From Frigoriglobus tundricola (GTDB taxonomy: Bacteria > Planctomycetota > Planctomycetia > Gemmatales > Gemmataceae): DNA of 64,000 nucleotides. The DNA lies in NCBI RefSeq assembly GCF_013128195.2, contig NZ_CP053452.2, forward strand, positions 3,100,001 to 3,164,000. Direction: 5' to 3'. The notes under the pieces were generated by a model that saw only the letters and a list, made by a program, of their open reading frames with translations, was not told the origin of the DNA and ran no database searches. Shown here piece after piece: positions 38,041 through 45,516 of this stretch; the first letter of the stretch is position 1; each line of letters starts with the position of its first letter. The position numbers and the translations under genes are program-made.

Positions 38041-39713
38041 ATGCGGTGGTGGTGGTTGGTTGTCGTGTTGCTGGTCCCGCTCGGCGGGTTCGTGCTGGTC
38101 CGCACGGTCTGGTGGCGCGCGGTCGAGATCGCCCGCCCCTTGGCGGTGCCGGGCGACGATCACGAGGTCGCCTGGCTGCACACCTCCACGTCCGGCGAGT
38201 CGTGGGAGGACTTCGTGTGGGGGCTGAAGCGGACCGAGATGGCCGGGTCCGGCGCGCCGGCCGGGCTGCGCGTGGACGACTCGGCCGCGTTCCCCGACCG
38301 CACGACCGAGATCCCCGAGGTGGTCGTTTCCCGCGACGGCTACGAGGGCCGCCTCCGCTTCCGCTGGTACAAGGTGACGAACTACGCGCCGGCGCACGCC
38401 TGGGTGAAGGCGCTGGCCGAGCGCGACCGCGCCCCGCTGGCGATCATCGGCGGGTGGTCGAGCGACCGCGCGCGGGAGCTGGCCGAGGCGCTGCGCGACC
38501 AGCCCTGGCCCGGCGAGCGGCCGCTCTTCCTGATCGCGACCGCCACCGCCGACTCGGTGTACCCGGACGAGGACAACTACGCCGCCGGGTACAAGGAGCC
38601 GCCGAAGCTGATCGGGCTCTACGACCGGGCGTTCCGGTTCTGCTTCACCAACCGCCAGATGGCCGAGGCGGTGACCGACTTCGTGCTGACGGACCCGGGC
38701 CTCCGGCCCGGCCCGGCGGTCCTGCCGGGGCTGCGGGCGGTGCCCGGCGCGGTCGGCGGCGGGTGGGCCGCGCTGACGTGGCTGGCCGAGCTGAGCGCGC
38801 CCCCGCCCGGCGTCGCCCCGCTCCCGGACGTGCGGGCCGCGGGCCCGGGGCTCCCCGCGTTCGCCGTCGCGTGGAAGGACGCCCCGTACTCGCTCGACCT
38901 GTGCCAGCAGTTCCGCGAGGTGCTGGCCGCGCAGGGGGCGCCCCGGCCGCCCGCGGGTGGCGATCGAGTCCACGGCCCTGCCGTTCAGCGTCGGCCGGTA
39001 CTACCGCCCGAACCCGTACGAGGCCCAGGTGGTCGATCACATCCTGGCGAACCTGCCGCGGCGCGGCGAGCGGACGCTCGTGGTGCTGCCGACCGTGACC
39101 GCGCCGGCCCGCCGGGTGCTCAGCGCCCTGGCCCAGGGGAACCCCGGCGCGCGCGGCGCCTGGTGGCGATCACCGGCGACGGCATCCCGGTGAACGCCCT
39201 GTTCCGCGACGGCGAGTTCGCGTGGCCGGTCCGCGCGATCCCGGTCCCGCTGGTCCTGTTCACCCACACCGACCCGCTCGACTGGGACGAACCGGGGAGC
39301 ACGTGCCCCCGCCCGGGTACGCGCTCCACCCCCGCTGAAACCCGGCGACGTGAAGAACAGCACCGAGGACATCCGCCTGTTCACCACGCTCGGCGCCGTC
39401 CTCGCCCGCGCGCGCGTTCCCCGACCGGCCCGACGGGGCCGCGGGCGCCGCCGGCCGCCTGGTGCCCGGCCCGGACGCGCTGGCCGACGGGCTCCGGGCG
39501 CTCGACCCGCCGTTCTTCGACCCGGCGGGCGACCGGCTCGCCGGGTCCGGCGAGTTCGTCGTGGTGCTGCGGCCGACGCCGCGGGTGGAGGGGGTGCTGA
39601 CGTACCCGGACGCGGTCCTCGACGCGTACACGCGCGGGGCCGGCGCGTGGACGCACCAGCACGCGCGGCCGATCGTTCAGACGGTGCGGCCGAGCGAGCG
39701 ACGGGGGCGGCGA
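38041..39713 (+). pseudogene. Membrane-anchored sensor/binding-type protein, reading frame broken several times
   Basis: It starts at ATG 38041 (GGGAG upstream) with an N-terminal membrane segment (WWWLVVVLLVPLGGFVLV). The segment to ~38940 reads as one clean frame (HEVAWLHTSTSGESWEDFVWGLKR, APLAIIGGWSSDRARELAEALRD). The coding signal then moves to another frame (VAIESTALPFSVGRYYRPNP), back at ~39150 (RLVAITGDGIPVNALFRDGEFAW), and twice more before 39420, ending in the frame that runs into the kinase gene. All parts look conserved, so sequencing errors in GC runs are as likely as decay. The fold recalls a periplasmic-binding-type receptor. It precedes the histidine kinase directly and could be its sensor. 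Confidence 0.6.
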
Positions 39714-41432
39714 ATGAGTTCCACCCTGACGCCCGTCCTGCCCGCCGCCCCGCCGCCCCAGGTGTGGCGGTACGCCGGCCGCCTGGCCCCACTGGCCGTG
39801 CTGTGGGCGGTCCTCGTGGGCCTGCTCGCCTGGCTGCTGCACACCCGCGCGAACTGGGGCGAGGAGTCCGACCGCGCGGACGTGCGCGAGTGGCTCGACA
39901 ACACCCGCGTGTTCCGCAAGACGCTCACCGAACTGGTGCGGGACTACATCGACCTGCTGCACGCGGAGAACCGCGGCCTGGACCACGCCGACCGGGTGAA
40001 GAACAAGCGGGCCGAGATCGAGGAGACGCTGCGGGCGCTGGTCGAGCCGACCCGGCTGTACTCCGGTCAGCTCCCGCTGTTCCCGAACGTGTACGCGCTG
40101 GAGATCGAACTGGCCGGGGTCGCCGACCCGGACGACCGCTCGGCGCCGGTGTTCGGCTGGGCGTCCCCGAAGCCGCGGCCGGGCGGGTCGGCGCAGGCGC
40201 AGTTGCGCACGCTGGAGTACGAGCCGGCGCTGCACCGCCCCGGCGCCGCCGCCACCGTCCGGTGCGTGTACCAGTTGCACTCGTTCAACCGGATGCAGAA
40301 GCAGCAGGACGAGTACCGCCGGTGGCAGTCCGTCGGGGCCGTCGTCCTGGTGCCGACCACGCTGTTCGCGGTGGTCCTGGTGGTCCGCTTCCTGCGCCGC
40401 GAGCGGGCGAGCGAACTGGAGGCGTGGCGGGCCGCCGCGGAGAGCGAGCACCGGGAGCGCGAGCTGCTCACGGCGCAGGTGGAGCGCGAACTCATCGAGC
40501 GCACGCTGCTCGAGTCGCGCGTGAAGCACCAGGAGGCGGAGCGGGGGAAGGAGGAGCTCGGCCGCAAGTTGCTCGAACAGGAACTGGAGGCCGCGAAGCT
40601 GGAGGCCCGGGCGGCGGAGGCCGAGCACTCGGCCCTGGAGATGAAGTCGCAGCTCTACGCCAGCATCGGCATCATGGCCGGCAGCTACGCGCACAACATC
40701 AAGAACCTGCTGGTCCGCCCCAACGACCTCATCGCGCGCTGCATGGAGGCCGCCGGCCCCGGCGGCGAGCAGCACGGCATGCTGGAGGAGGTGAAGGCGA
40801 CCCTGGGCACGGTCACCGAGCGGCTCCAGCAGATCCTCCGCACGGTGCGCCGCGACCCGGCCAACGCGGAGGTGACGCAGGTGGACGCGAACGCGCTGTT
40901 CCGCGACACGCAGCGCACGTGGGCCGAGATGGCCCACGACAAGTGGAAGCTGGCCCTCACCGCGGACGCGCCGCCCGGGCCGGCGCTGGTGATCGGGGAC
41001 CTGTCGCACCTGCAACAGGCCGTCGAGAACCTCGTCTTCAACGCCCGGGACGCGACCTTCGAGATGCGGAACCACCTCCGCGACGAGGCGAAGCGCGAAA
41101 CGGACCCGGCCGCGCGGCGCCAGAAGCTCCTCAGCGCGGCGGCCTGGCGCGGCGAGGTTCACCTGGCCGCGCGCCGGGACGGCGCCCACGTGGTCCTCGA
41201 AGTGCGCGACAACGGCATCGGGATGACGGACGAGGTGCGGCGCAACTGCCTGAAGACGCACTTCTCCACGAAGCGCGACAACGCCCTCTACGAGGGCTAC
41301 AGCGCCGGTATGGGTCTGGGGCTGTCGTTCGTGGCGATGGTGCTGGAGCACCACAAGGCCGCGCTCGAGATCGACTCCGCGCCGCTGCGCGGCACGACGT
41401 TCCGCATCCGCTTCCCGCTCGCGTCGGAGTAG
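39714..41432 (+). CDS. Sensor histidine kinase
   Basis: ATG 39714 gives 572 residues. An N-terminal membrane segment (LAPLAVLWAVLVGLLAWLLH) and a second at ~residues 215-235 (AVVLVPTTLFAVVLVVRFL) enclose an extracytoplasmic sensor domain. A long charged coiled coil follows (~240-310). The phospho-His box is IMAGSYAHNIKNLLVRP. The ATPase has N box LVFNARDA, G1 DNGIGM and G2 GMGLGLSFV. No response regulator is adjacent. The frame is open upstream, so translational coupling or fusion to the preceding protein is possible. Confidence 0.88.
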   Translation: MSSTLTPVLPAAPPPQVWRYAGRLAPLAVLWAVLVGLLAWLLHTRANWGEESDRADVREWLDNTRVFRKTLTELVRDYIDLLHAENRGLDHADRVKNKRAEIEETLRALVEPTRLYSGQLPLFPNVYALEIELAGVADPDDRSAPVFGWASPKPRPGGSAQAQLRTLEYEPALHRPGAAATVRCVYQLHSFNRMQKQQDEYRRWQSVGAVVLVPTTLFAVVLVVRFLRRERASELEAWRAAAESEHRERELLTAQVERELIERTLLESRVKHQEAERGKEELGRKLLEQELEAAKLEARAAEAEHSALEMKSQLYASIGIMAGSYAHNIKNLLVRPNDLIARCMEAAGPGGEQHGMLEEVKATLGTVTERLQQILRTVRRDPANAEVTQVDANALFRDTQRTWAEMAHDKWKLALTADAPPGPALVIGDLSHLQQAVENLVFNARDATFEMRNHLRDEAKRETDPAARRQKLLSAAAWRGEVHLAARRDGAHVVLEVRDNGIGMTDEVRRNCLKTHFSTKRDNALYEGYSAGMGLGLSFVAMVLEHHKAALEIDSAPLRGTTFRIRFPLASE

Positions 41433-41440
41433 CGAACCGT

Positions 41441-41546
41441 TTCACCACAAAGGCACAAAGATCAACACAAAGAAGCACAAAGAGGATCAATCCCCAATTT
41501 TCGAGTTTGTGGGCCTTTGTGTTGATCTTTGTGCCTTTGTGGTGAA
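41441..41546. repeat. Perfect 32-bp inverted repeat
   Basis: Bases 41441-41472 are perfectly complementary to 41515-41546 around a 42-base loop. The arms consist of CACAAAG-type repeats. It lies between the convergent kinase and ung genes and could terminate both. Confidence 0.85.
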
Positions 41547-41563
41547 GCTCTGCTCTGTTCTCC

Positions 41564-42388
41564 TCACTCTTCTGCCTTCTCGGGCAGTCGCCAGTCGATG
41601 GGCGTTTCGCCGGCGGCTTCCAGCGCGGCATTGATCTTGGAAAACGGCTTGGTGCCGAAGAAGTTGTGTTCGGAGAACGGCGACGGGTGCGCCGACTTCA
41701 CGACGACGTGGCGCGACGGGTCGATGAGCGGGAGCTTCTTCTGGGCGTACCCGCCCCACAGCACGAACACGATCGTCCGCTTCTGGTCGTTGACGGCGCG
41801 GATCGCGGCGTCGGTGAACTTCTCCCAGCCCTTGCCGGCGTGGGAGTTCGCGGCCCCTCTGCGCACGGTCAGGCAGGCGTTCAGCATCAGCACGCCCTGT
41901 TTCGCCCAGCTCACGAGGTAGCCGTGCTTCACGGGCGGGATGCCGAGGTCGGTGTCGAGTTCCCGGTAGATGTTGCGGAGCGAGGGCGGCAGCGCCACGC
42001 CGGGCCGCACGGAGAAGCACAGCCCGTGGGCCTGCCCCGGTCCGTGGTACGGGTCCTGGCCGAGCAGCAGCACTTTGAGTTTATCGAGCGGGGCGTACCG
42101 GAACGCGTTGAAGACGTCTGCCGCGGGGGGAAAGACGGTGAAGTTCTTCCGCTCCTCGGAAACGAACTTAGCGAGGTCGGCCCAGTACGGCTTGCGCGTC
42201 TCGGGGTTGAGCGCGGCGAGCCAGGAGGGATCGAGATCGGGCGGCAAGCCGGGCACGCCGGCCGGGAGCGGCGGGAGTTCTTCGGGCGGCAGCGCGGCGG
42301 GCTCGGTTTTATCGGCCGCGGGCGCAACCGCTGCTTGTTCCTCGTCAAACAGCGACGCCGTCTCGGCGGGCTTCTTCTTTTTGCCCAT
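41564..42388 (-). CDS. ung: Uracil-DNA glycosylase (family 1)
   Basis: A 274-residue protein. After a Pro/Ala-rich, Lys-initiated N-terminal extension of ~50 residues, the UNG core is complete: the water-activating GQDPYHGPGQAHGLCFSV (near residue 111), GVLMLNACLTVRRG, TIVFVLWGGYAQKK and the DNA-intercalation loop HPSPFSEH. It removes uracil from DNA in base-excision repair. The N-terminal extension is longer than in E. coli Ung. Confidence 0.95.
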   Translation of the reverse strand: MGKKKKPAETASLFDEEQAAVAPAADKTEPAALPPEELPPLPAGVPGLPPDLDPSWLAALNPETRKPYWADLAKFVSEERKNFTVFPPAADVFNAFRYAPLDKLKVLLLGQDPYHGPGQAHGLCFSVRPGVALPPSLRNIYRELDTDLGIPPVKHGYLVSWAKQGVLMLNACLTVRRGAANSHAGKGWEKFTDAAIRAVNDQKRTIVFVLWGGYAQKKLPLIDPSRHVVVKSAHPSPFSEHNFFGTKPFSKINAALEAAGETPIDWRLPEKAEE

Positions 42389-42598
42389 ACGCTGGCCTCA
42401 TGGGGAGTGTGGGAATACTTTACTCGCCACGGCCCTCCGATGCACGCTGCGTTGGGCCGAACTGTCGAGCGTCCGCGGTGACCGGTCGCAAGTGCCGGGG
42501 GCGACCGAGACCGCGGGCGGGTGATTTGGAGTTCTCCCCGGCGTCTCCGTTGAAAACAACCGGGGACCGGATAAAATACCTGTGCTCAAGTTAAGTAT

Positions 42599-42672
42599 GT
42601 GCCCGTAGCTCAACTGGATAGAGCGTCGGCCTCCGGAGCCGAAGGTTACAGGTTCAACTCCTGTCGGGCATA
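42599..42672 (+). tRNA. tRNA-Arg (CCG)
   Basis: A full cloverleaf: acceptor GTGCCCG/CGGGCAT with a G-U first pair, D stem GCTC/GAGC, anticodon stem TCGGC/GCCGA with loop CTCCGGA (anticodon CCG), T stem ACAGG/CCTGT with loop TTCAACT, discriminator A. CCA is not encoded. It forms the left edge of the foreign island and is a plausible integration target. Confidence 0.93.
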
Positions 42673-42734
42673 CTGGAAAAACAAGCAAATCTGAAGCCTG
42701 CAAGAATCGTATGCAGGGAACTGTGCAGGAAACT

Positions 42735-42759
42735 AGCCCCAAAATCCCTGGGGCTTTTT
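42735..42759 (+). terminator. Rho-independent terminator downstream of tRNA-Arg
   Basis: AGCCCCA (42735-42741) pairs with TGGGGCT (42749-42755), followed by TTTT. It lies 63 bases after the tRNA and would end its transcript. Confidence 0.8.
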
Positions 42760-42813
42760 CATTTCAGTTCTGGCGCTCACGCCATCCACTCCTTCTCCAG
42801 CTCCCGGCGGTGG

Positions 42814-43317
42814 CTATAGAGTTAAGCTCTGTGCCAGCGCTTCGACGATCATAGTCACTCGCTCCTTGAGAACGCCGAAGAGGTACGCCGTATTGTCTGG
42901 AGTAATCTGGATGATGCCATCTACGGGGTTAAAGTGTTCTCTTCTCAAGAGTGCCTTACTCGTCCCGGACACGTCTACGAACCGCGCCTTGTAATTCTCA
43001 AGGTCTTTCCCGAACCGCGCGCCGTTGTAGGCCAGTGCGTTCCTGACCAGCCTCGCAAGGTCCACTTCGTCATGGTTCCAGCAAAAGTCGGCCAGCGCGT
43101 CGTCGAAGTGCGTGGCGAACGCTTCCTTGATCGGCTTCTTCTTCGAGGAGTAGGTCAGTTCCTTGGTCCTGATGACGTTGGCGAGGAAGTCCTCATAGGC
43201 GAAGAACAGCGCCCCGTAATTGATACGCTGGGGTTCCGAGGATGCTGAACTGGAACTCCGACAGGGGAGGTTCGCTGCGGAAACCAGACTCAAAACCAAG
43301 CCCATCTGAACGCCCAT
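42814..43317 (-). CDS. HEPN-like protein, possibly 5'-truncated
   Basis: The likely start is Met at 43317 (167 residues); the frame is open further upstream, but that part overlaps the replication origin. INYGALFFAYEDFLANVI and DLARLVRNALAYNGARFGKDLENYKARF fit the two-helix HEPN pattern in which an R-N-x4-H motif forms the RNase site; here the expected His is Tyr (RNALAYNG). It may therefore be an inactive or binding-only HEPN protein, or a remnant. It is the first gene inside the island next to tRNA-Arg. Family assignment is by pattern only. Confidence 0.45.
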   Translation of the reverse strand: MGVQMGLVLSLVSAANLPCRSSSSASSEPQRINYGALFFAYEDFLANVIRTKELTYSSKKKPIKEAFATHFDDALADFCWNHDEVDLARLVRNALAYNGARFGKDLENYKARFVDVSGTSKALLRREHFNPVDGIIQITPDNTAYLFGVLKERVTMIVEALAQSLTL

Positions 43318-43347
43318 TGCCGGATTGATTGAAAAATCGCACCGATT

Positions 43348-43363
43348 TACGCTTGATCGGCCA
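43348..43363 (+). repeat. Degenerate iteron
   Basis: TACGCTTGATCGGCCA differs at few positions from the four main iterons (TGCGCCTAATCGGCCG). It may be an outlying Rep-binding site. Confidence 0.55.
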
Positions 43364-43517
43364 TGTCTGGATACGCCTTGATGCGGGGAGGATTGGCGGT
43401 TCGTTTCGGGCGGGCTGATGGATTTTTCTTGCCCGAATCCAGGCAATTCAGTGTGTTGCTCTGAATTGCCCCTGCTGGCCCCTTCTACTGAGCCGACTTG
43501 GCTGTCATCGAATTGAG

Positions 43518-43740
43518 TTATCCACAGACAGCCGCCGTTAAGTAAGTTAAGTCTATGTATCTTTAGATACATAGTTAAACAGTTAAGCGACCGGTAGCCA
43601 TTTGAAACATTTCGAGAAAAACGCGATCGCTGCGCCTAATCGGCCGAGAGTTTGCGCCTAATCGGCCATGCCAGCGTGCGCCTAATCGGCCGTGTCGATT
43701 GCGCCTAATCGGCCGTGTGCGGCCGGCGGCATGTGGATAA
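43518..43740. other. Plasmid-type replication origin (oriV)
   Basis: A perfect DnaA box TTATCCACA lies at 43518-43526 and its reverse complement at 43732-43740. Between them are an AT-rich stretch (~43536-43615) containing the palindrome CTATGTATC-TTTA-GATACATAG at 43552-43573, and four iterons. This is the usual layout of an iteron-controlled oriV, with the initiator gene alongside. Activity in the present chromosome is unknown; unrestrained firing would be harmful, so it is probably silent or controlled. Confidence 0.85.
43631..43715 (+). repeat. Four iterons (Rep-binding direct repeats)
   Basis: TGCGCCTAATCGGCC(G/A) occurs at 43631, 43653, 43677 and 43700. The start-to-start spacing is 22, 24 and 23 bases, about two helical turns, so the copies lie on the same face of DNA. 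They are not CRISPR repeats: the spacers are only 6-8 bases. Confidence 0.9.
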
Positions 43741-43867
43741 CTTGGGCCGTGGCGGCAGCTTCCCGGCCGCGAGGAATTTCAGTCGGTTAGGCATGATCCG
43801 GGGCGGCAGGCGTGAGCCGTGTGCCCGACATTCGGTCATCGACCCCGACTTAGGGAGAGCTCGCTCA

Positions 43868-44818
43868 CTACGCCTGATCGGCCGTGACCATCTGCGCTAG
43901 TGACAAGGCGGGTTCGGTGATGCCTAACCCTACCCGGCGGCGCGGATTCCGCGGCGGTCGGAACCGCGGATCGGTGGCGTCCAATCGGCAGCGCGGAGTG
44001 AACGTGATGATCTCGTCGGCTTCGGTCCGGTGAACCGACAGGGCGTACTCGGGCAGACCGTCTGAGTCCACCACCCGCCGCACGTCGAGCGCGAAGTCGG
44101 AGAACCGGGCAGCCGACCCGGATTTCTCGTGGAGCTGGCGCATAGTGAACTGCCAGCCCAATTCCTGGGTGCCCGCGTGTTTGCGGGCCACGCGGTATAG
44201 CCATCTCTCGATGCCGCCGGTGAGGAGGAAATAGTCCTCGTGGATGGTGAGAACCCCGCCCTTGGTCACGATCCCATTGAACAGCCAGTCCGGCAAAGTG
44301 AGGGTCATGGCCATCGTGTCGCCTGTCGCCTCGTTTATCACCTCGTTCCAACCCTCCAGCCAGTGGAACGACGACGATTTCTTCTTACCCTCTGCCCGGA
44401 TATTGGTGCGAACAGCGGTATGGGTCAATCGGTCCAGGGCTTCGCGCAGTCGGCGGTAGTGATCGCCGCCGACGGGCCGGCGCACCGCCTTGAGCAGATT
44501 GTACGGGTGAAAGCGGATGGTACGGTCGGGCGACAGGCCGCGATCGATCGCCTCGGTGACCTGCGTGGCGGCCCAGATGAGGATGTCCGCGTCCCAGATG
44601 CTCGCCATGCCGAATTTCGAGTTGGCCGTCACCTCGACCCAGACATCGCCGACGCGGTACTCGATGGGTGCCAGCCGGGGCTTCTTCGACAGGCTGAAGA
44701 ACGGTCGCTCCATCGTATCGCGTTGGTCCCGGATGGGGATGTCGGCGAAGCTGGCCGTGAACAGGTCGGGCTGAGTATCCCCTTTGGGTTGTGTGCGCTT
44801 TGACATGGCGGTCTGCAT
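43868..44818 (-). CDS. Plasmid replication initiator protein A family (RepA)
   Basis: Start chosen at ATG 44818 (316 residues); ATG 44806 and a TTG at 44848 are alternatives. The protein matches the RPA-type initiator family of proteobacterial plasmids: PFFSLSKKPRLAPIEYRVGDVWVEV, KFGMASIWDADILIWAATQVTEA, LREALDRLTHTAVRTNI, and a winged-helix C-terminal part (WLYRVARKHAGTQELGWQFTMRQLHEKSG). It should bind the nearby iterons and start replication of the element. The family is rare in planctomycetes, which points to transfer from proteobacteria. Confidence 0.88.
   Translation of the reverse strand: MQTAMSKRTQPKGDTQPDLFTASFADIPIRDQRDTMERPFFSLSKKPRLAPIEYRVGDVWVEVTANSKFGMASIWDADILIWAATQVTEAIDRGLSPDRTIRFHPYNLLKAVRRPVGGDHYRRLREALDRLTHTAVRTNIRAEGKKKSSSFHWLEGWNEVINEATGDTMAMTLTLPDWLFNGIVTKGGVLTIHEDYFLLTGGIERWLYRVARKHAGTQELGWQFTMRQLHEKSGSAARFSDFALDVRRVVDSDGLPEYALSVHRTEADEIITFTPRCRLDATDPRFRPPRNPRRRVGLGITEPALSLAQMVTADQA
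43869..43884 (+). repeat. Degenerate iteron overlapping the repA stop
   Basis: TACGCCTGATCGGCCG lies at the 3' end of repA and encodes its last residues. It may allow Rep to bind its own gene. Confidence 0.55.
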
Positions 44819-44865
44819 GGTAGCGCTGCTACCGTCAGAAGCAAGCACGAACTGACAGAAGCGAG

Positions 44866-44907
44866 CGACAGCGTGTCATCGCGCCGATCGTAGAGCTTGG
44901 TGGTTCG
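44866..44907 (-). pseudogene. Remnant of a tyrosine integrase C-terminus
   Basis: The minus strand encodes RTTKLYDRRDDTLS, 13 of 14 residues identical to the active-site-tyrosine segment of the intact integrase at 56489-57475 (RTTKLYDRRDDRLS). Nothing else of the integrase is recognisable around it. It is a short relic of a second copy. Confidence 0.75.
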
Positions 44908-45046
44908 CCCAGGAGGCCGCCGATGCCTTCGTCTTCTTCTTGTCGTCAGCGGGCCCGCTGGCTCCTGTTGCCTTCGCTACATCTCCCCGGTTGCCGCGCC
45001 GGGGTCGGACCGCGGTGGGGCATTCGGTGGTCAGCCGTCGGTCGGT

Positions 45047-45097
45047 CGCGGTGTATCGGGTGGGTGCATGGTTGCGGGACCCGCCCGATACACCGCG
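45047..45097. repeat. 19-bp hairpin-forming inverted repeat
   Basis: 45047-45065 pairs with 45079-45097 with one G-T-type mismatch and a 13-base loop (core GGTGTATCGGG). It lies between the integrase relic and the left direct repeat and is not next to a gene end, so a recombination or transfer site is possible. Confidence 0.65.
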
Positions 45098-45110
45098 ACG
45101 GTGGCGAGCC

Positions 45111-45237
45111 GTTGCCCGGCGGCTCGGCTGCGCGTCTTCATGTCTTCACGGGTCAGCTTGAGGGAGAGAGCGGGTTGAGGGTGCGGCGGCTTAACTGCCT
45201 ACGCCGCGTTTCGGCTCCAGGCCGAGGCCGCCGCGGA
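45111..45237. repeat. Left copy of 127-bp direct repeat flanking the defence cargo
   Basis: This stretch matches 55830-55956 at 123 of 127 positions in the same orientation. Its right part is a copy of the 3' end of the gene at 55910, encoding GLEPKRGVGS on the minus strand. The copies bracket about 10.6 kb. Confidence 0.92.
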
Positions 45238-45516
45238 CCAGCACTATTTTGTGAGAAGACACTTAGCTAAAGTGCTTGTGGGCAAGGCGGTTGCGGCGAT
45301 CATGTGGAGGCAACGCGTCGTGCATAACGTCCACGTTTTCCACTGTTTCCACGCTTCTCGGCACTTACTCGGCACCACGCTCCCAGCCAACGAAACGCCT
45401 GAACTCCGTTACTTTTCTGCCTACTCGCCCACTTTAGTAATGAAGGCCGCAAAACGTGGCCCGACCATTTCGGCGGGGCACAACGCCCCCGCCACAATCA
45501 CGAGTGGGAGTCAGAG

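Noticed and set aside
39381-41354. Antisense open frame (657 codons) across the histidine kinase
   Set aside because: The kinase on the plus strand has all motifs; the antisense product is His/Arg/Leu-rich noise.
43631-43715. CRISPR-like short repeats
   Set aside because: Spacers are only 6-8 bases and the repeats sit between DnaA boxes and a rep gene, so they are iterons.
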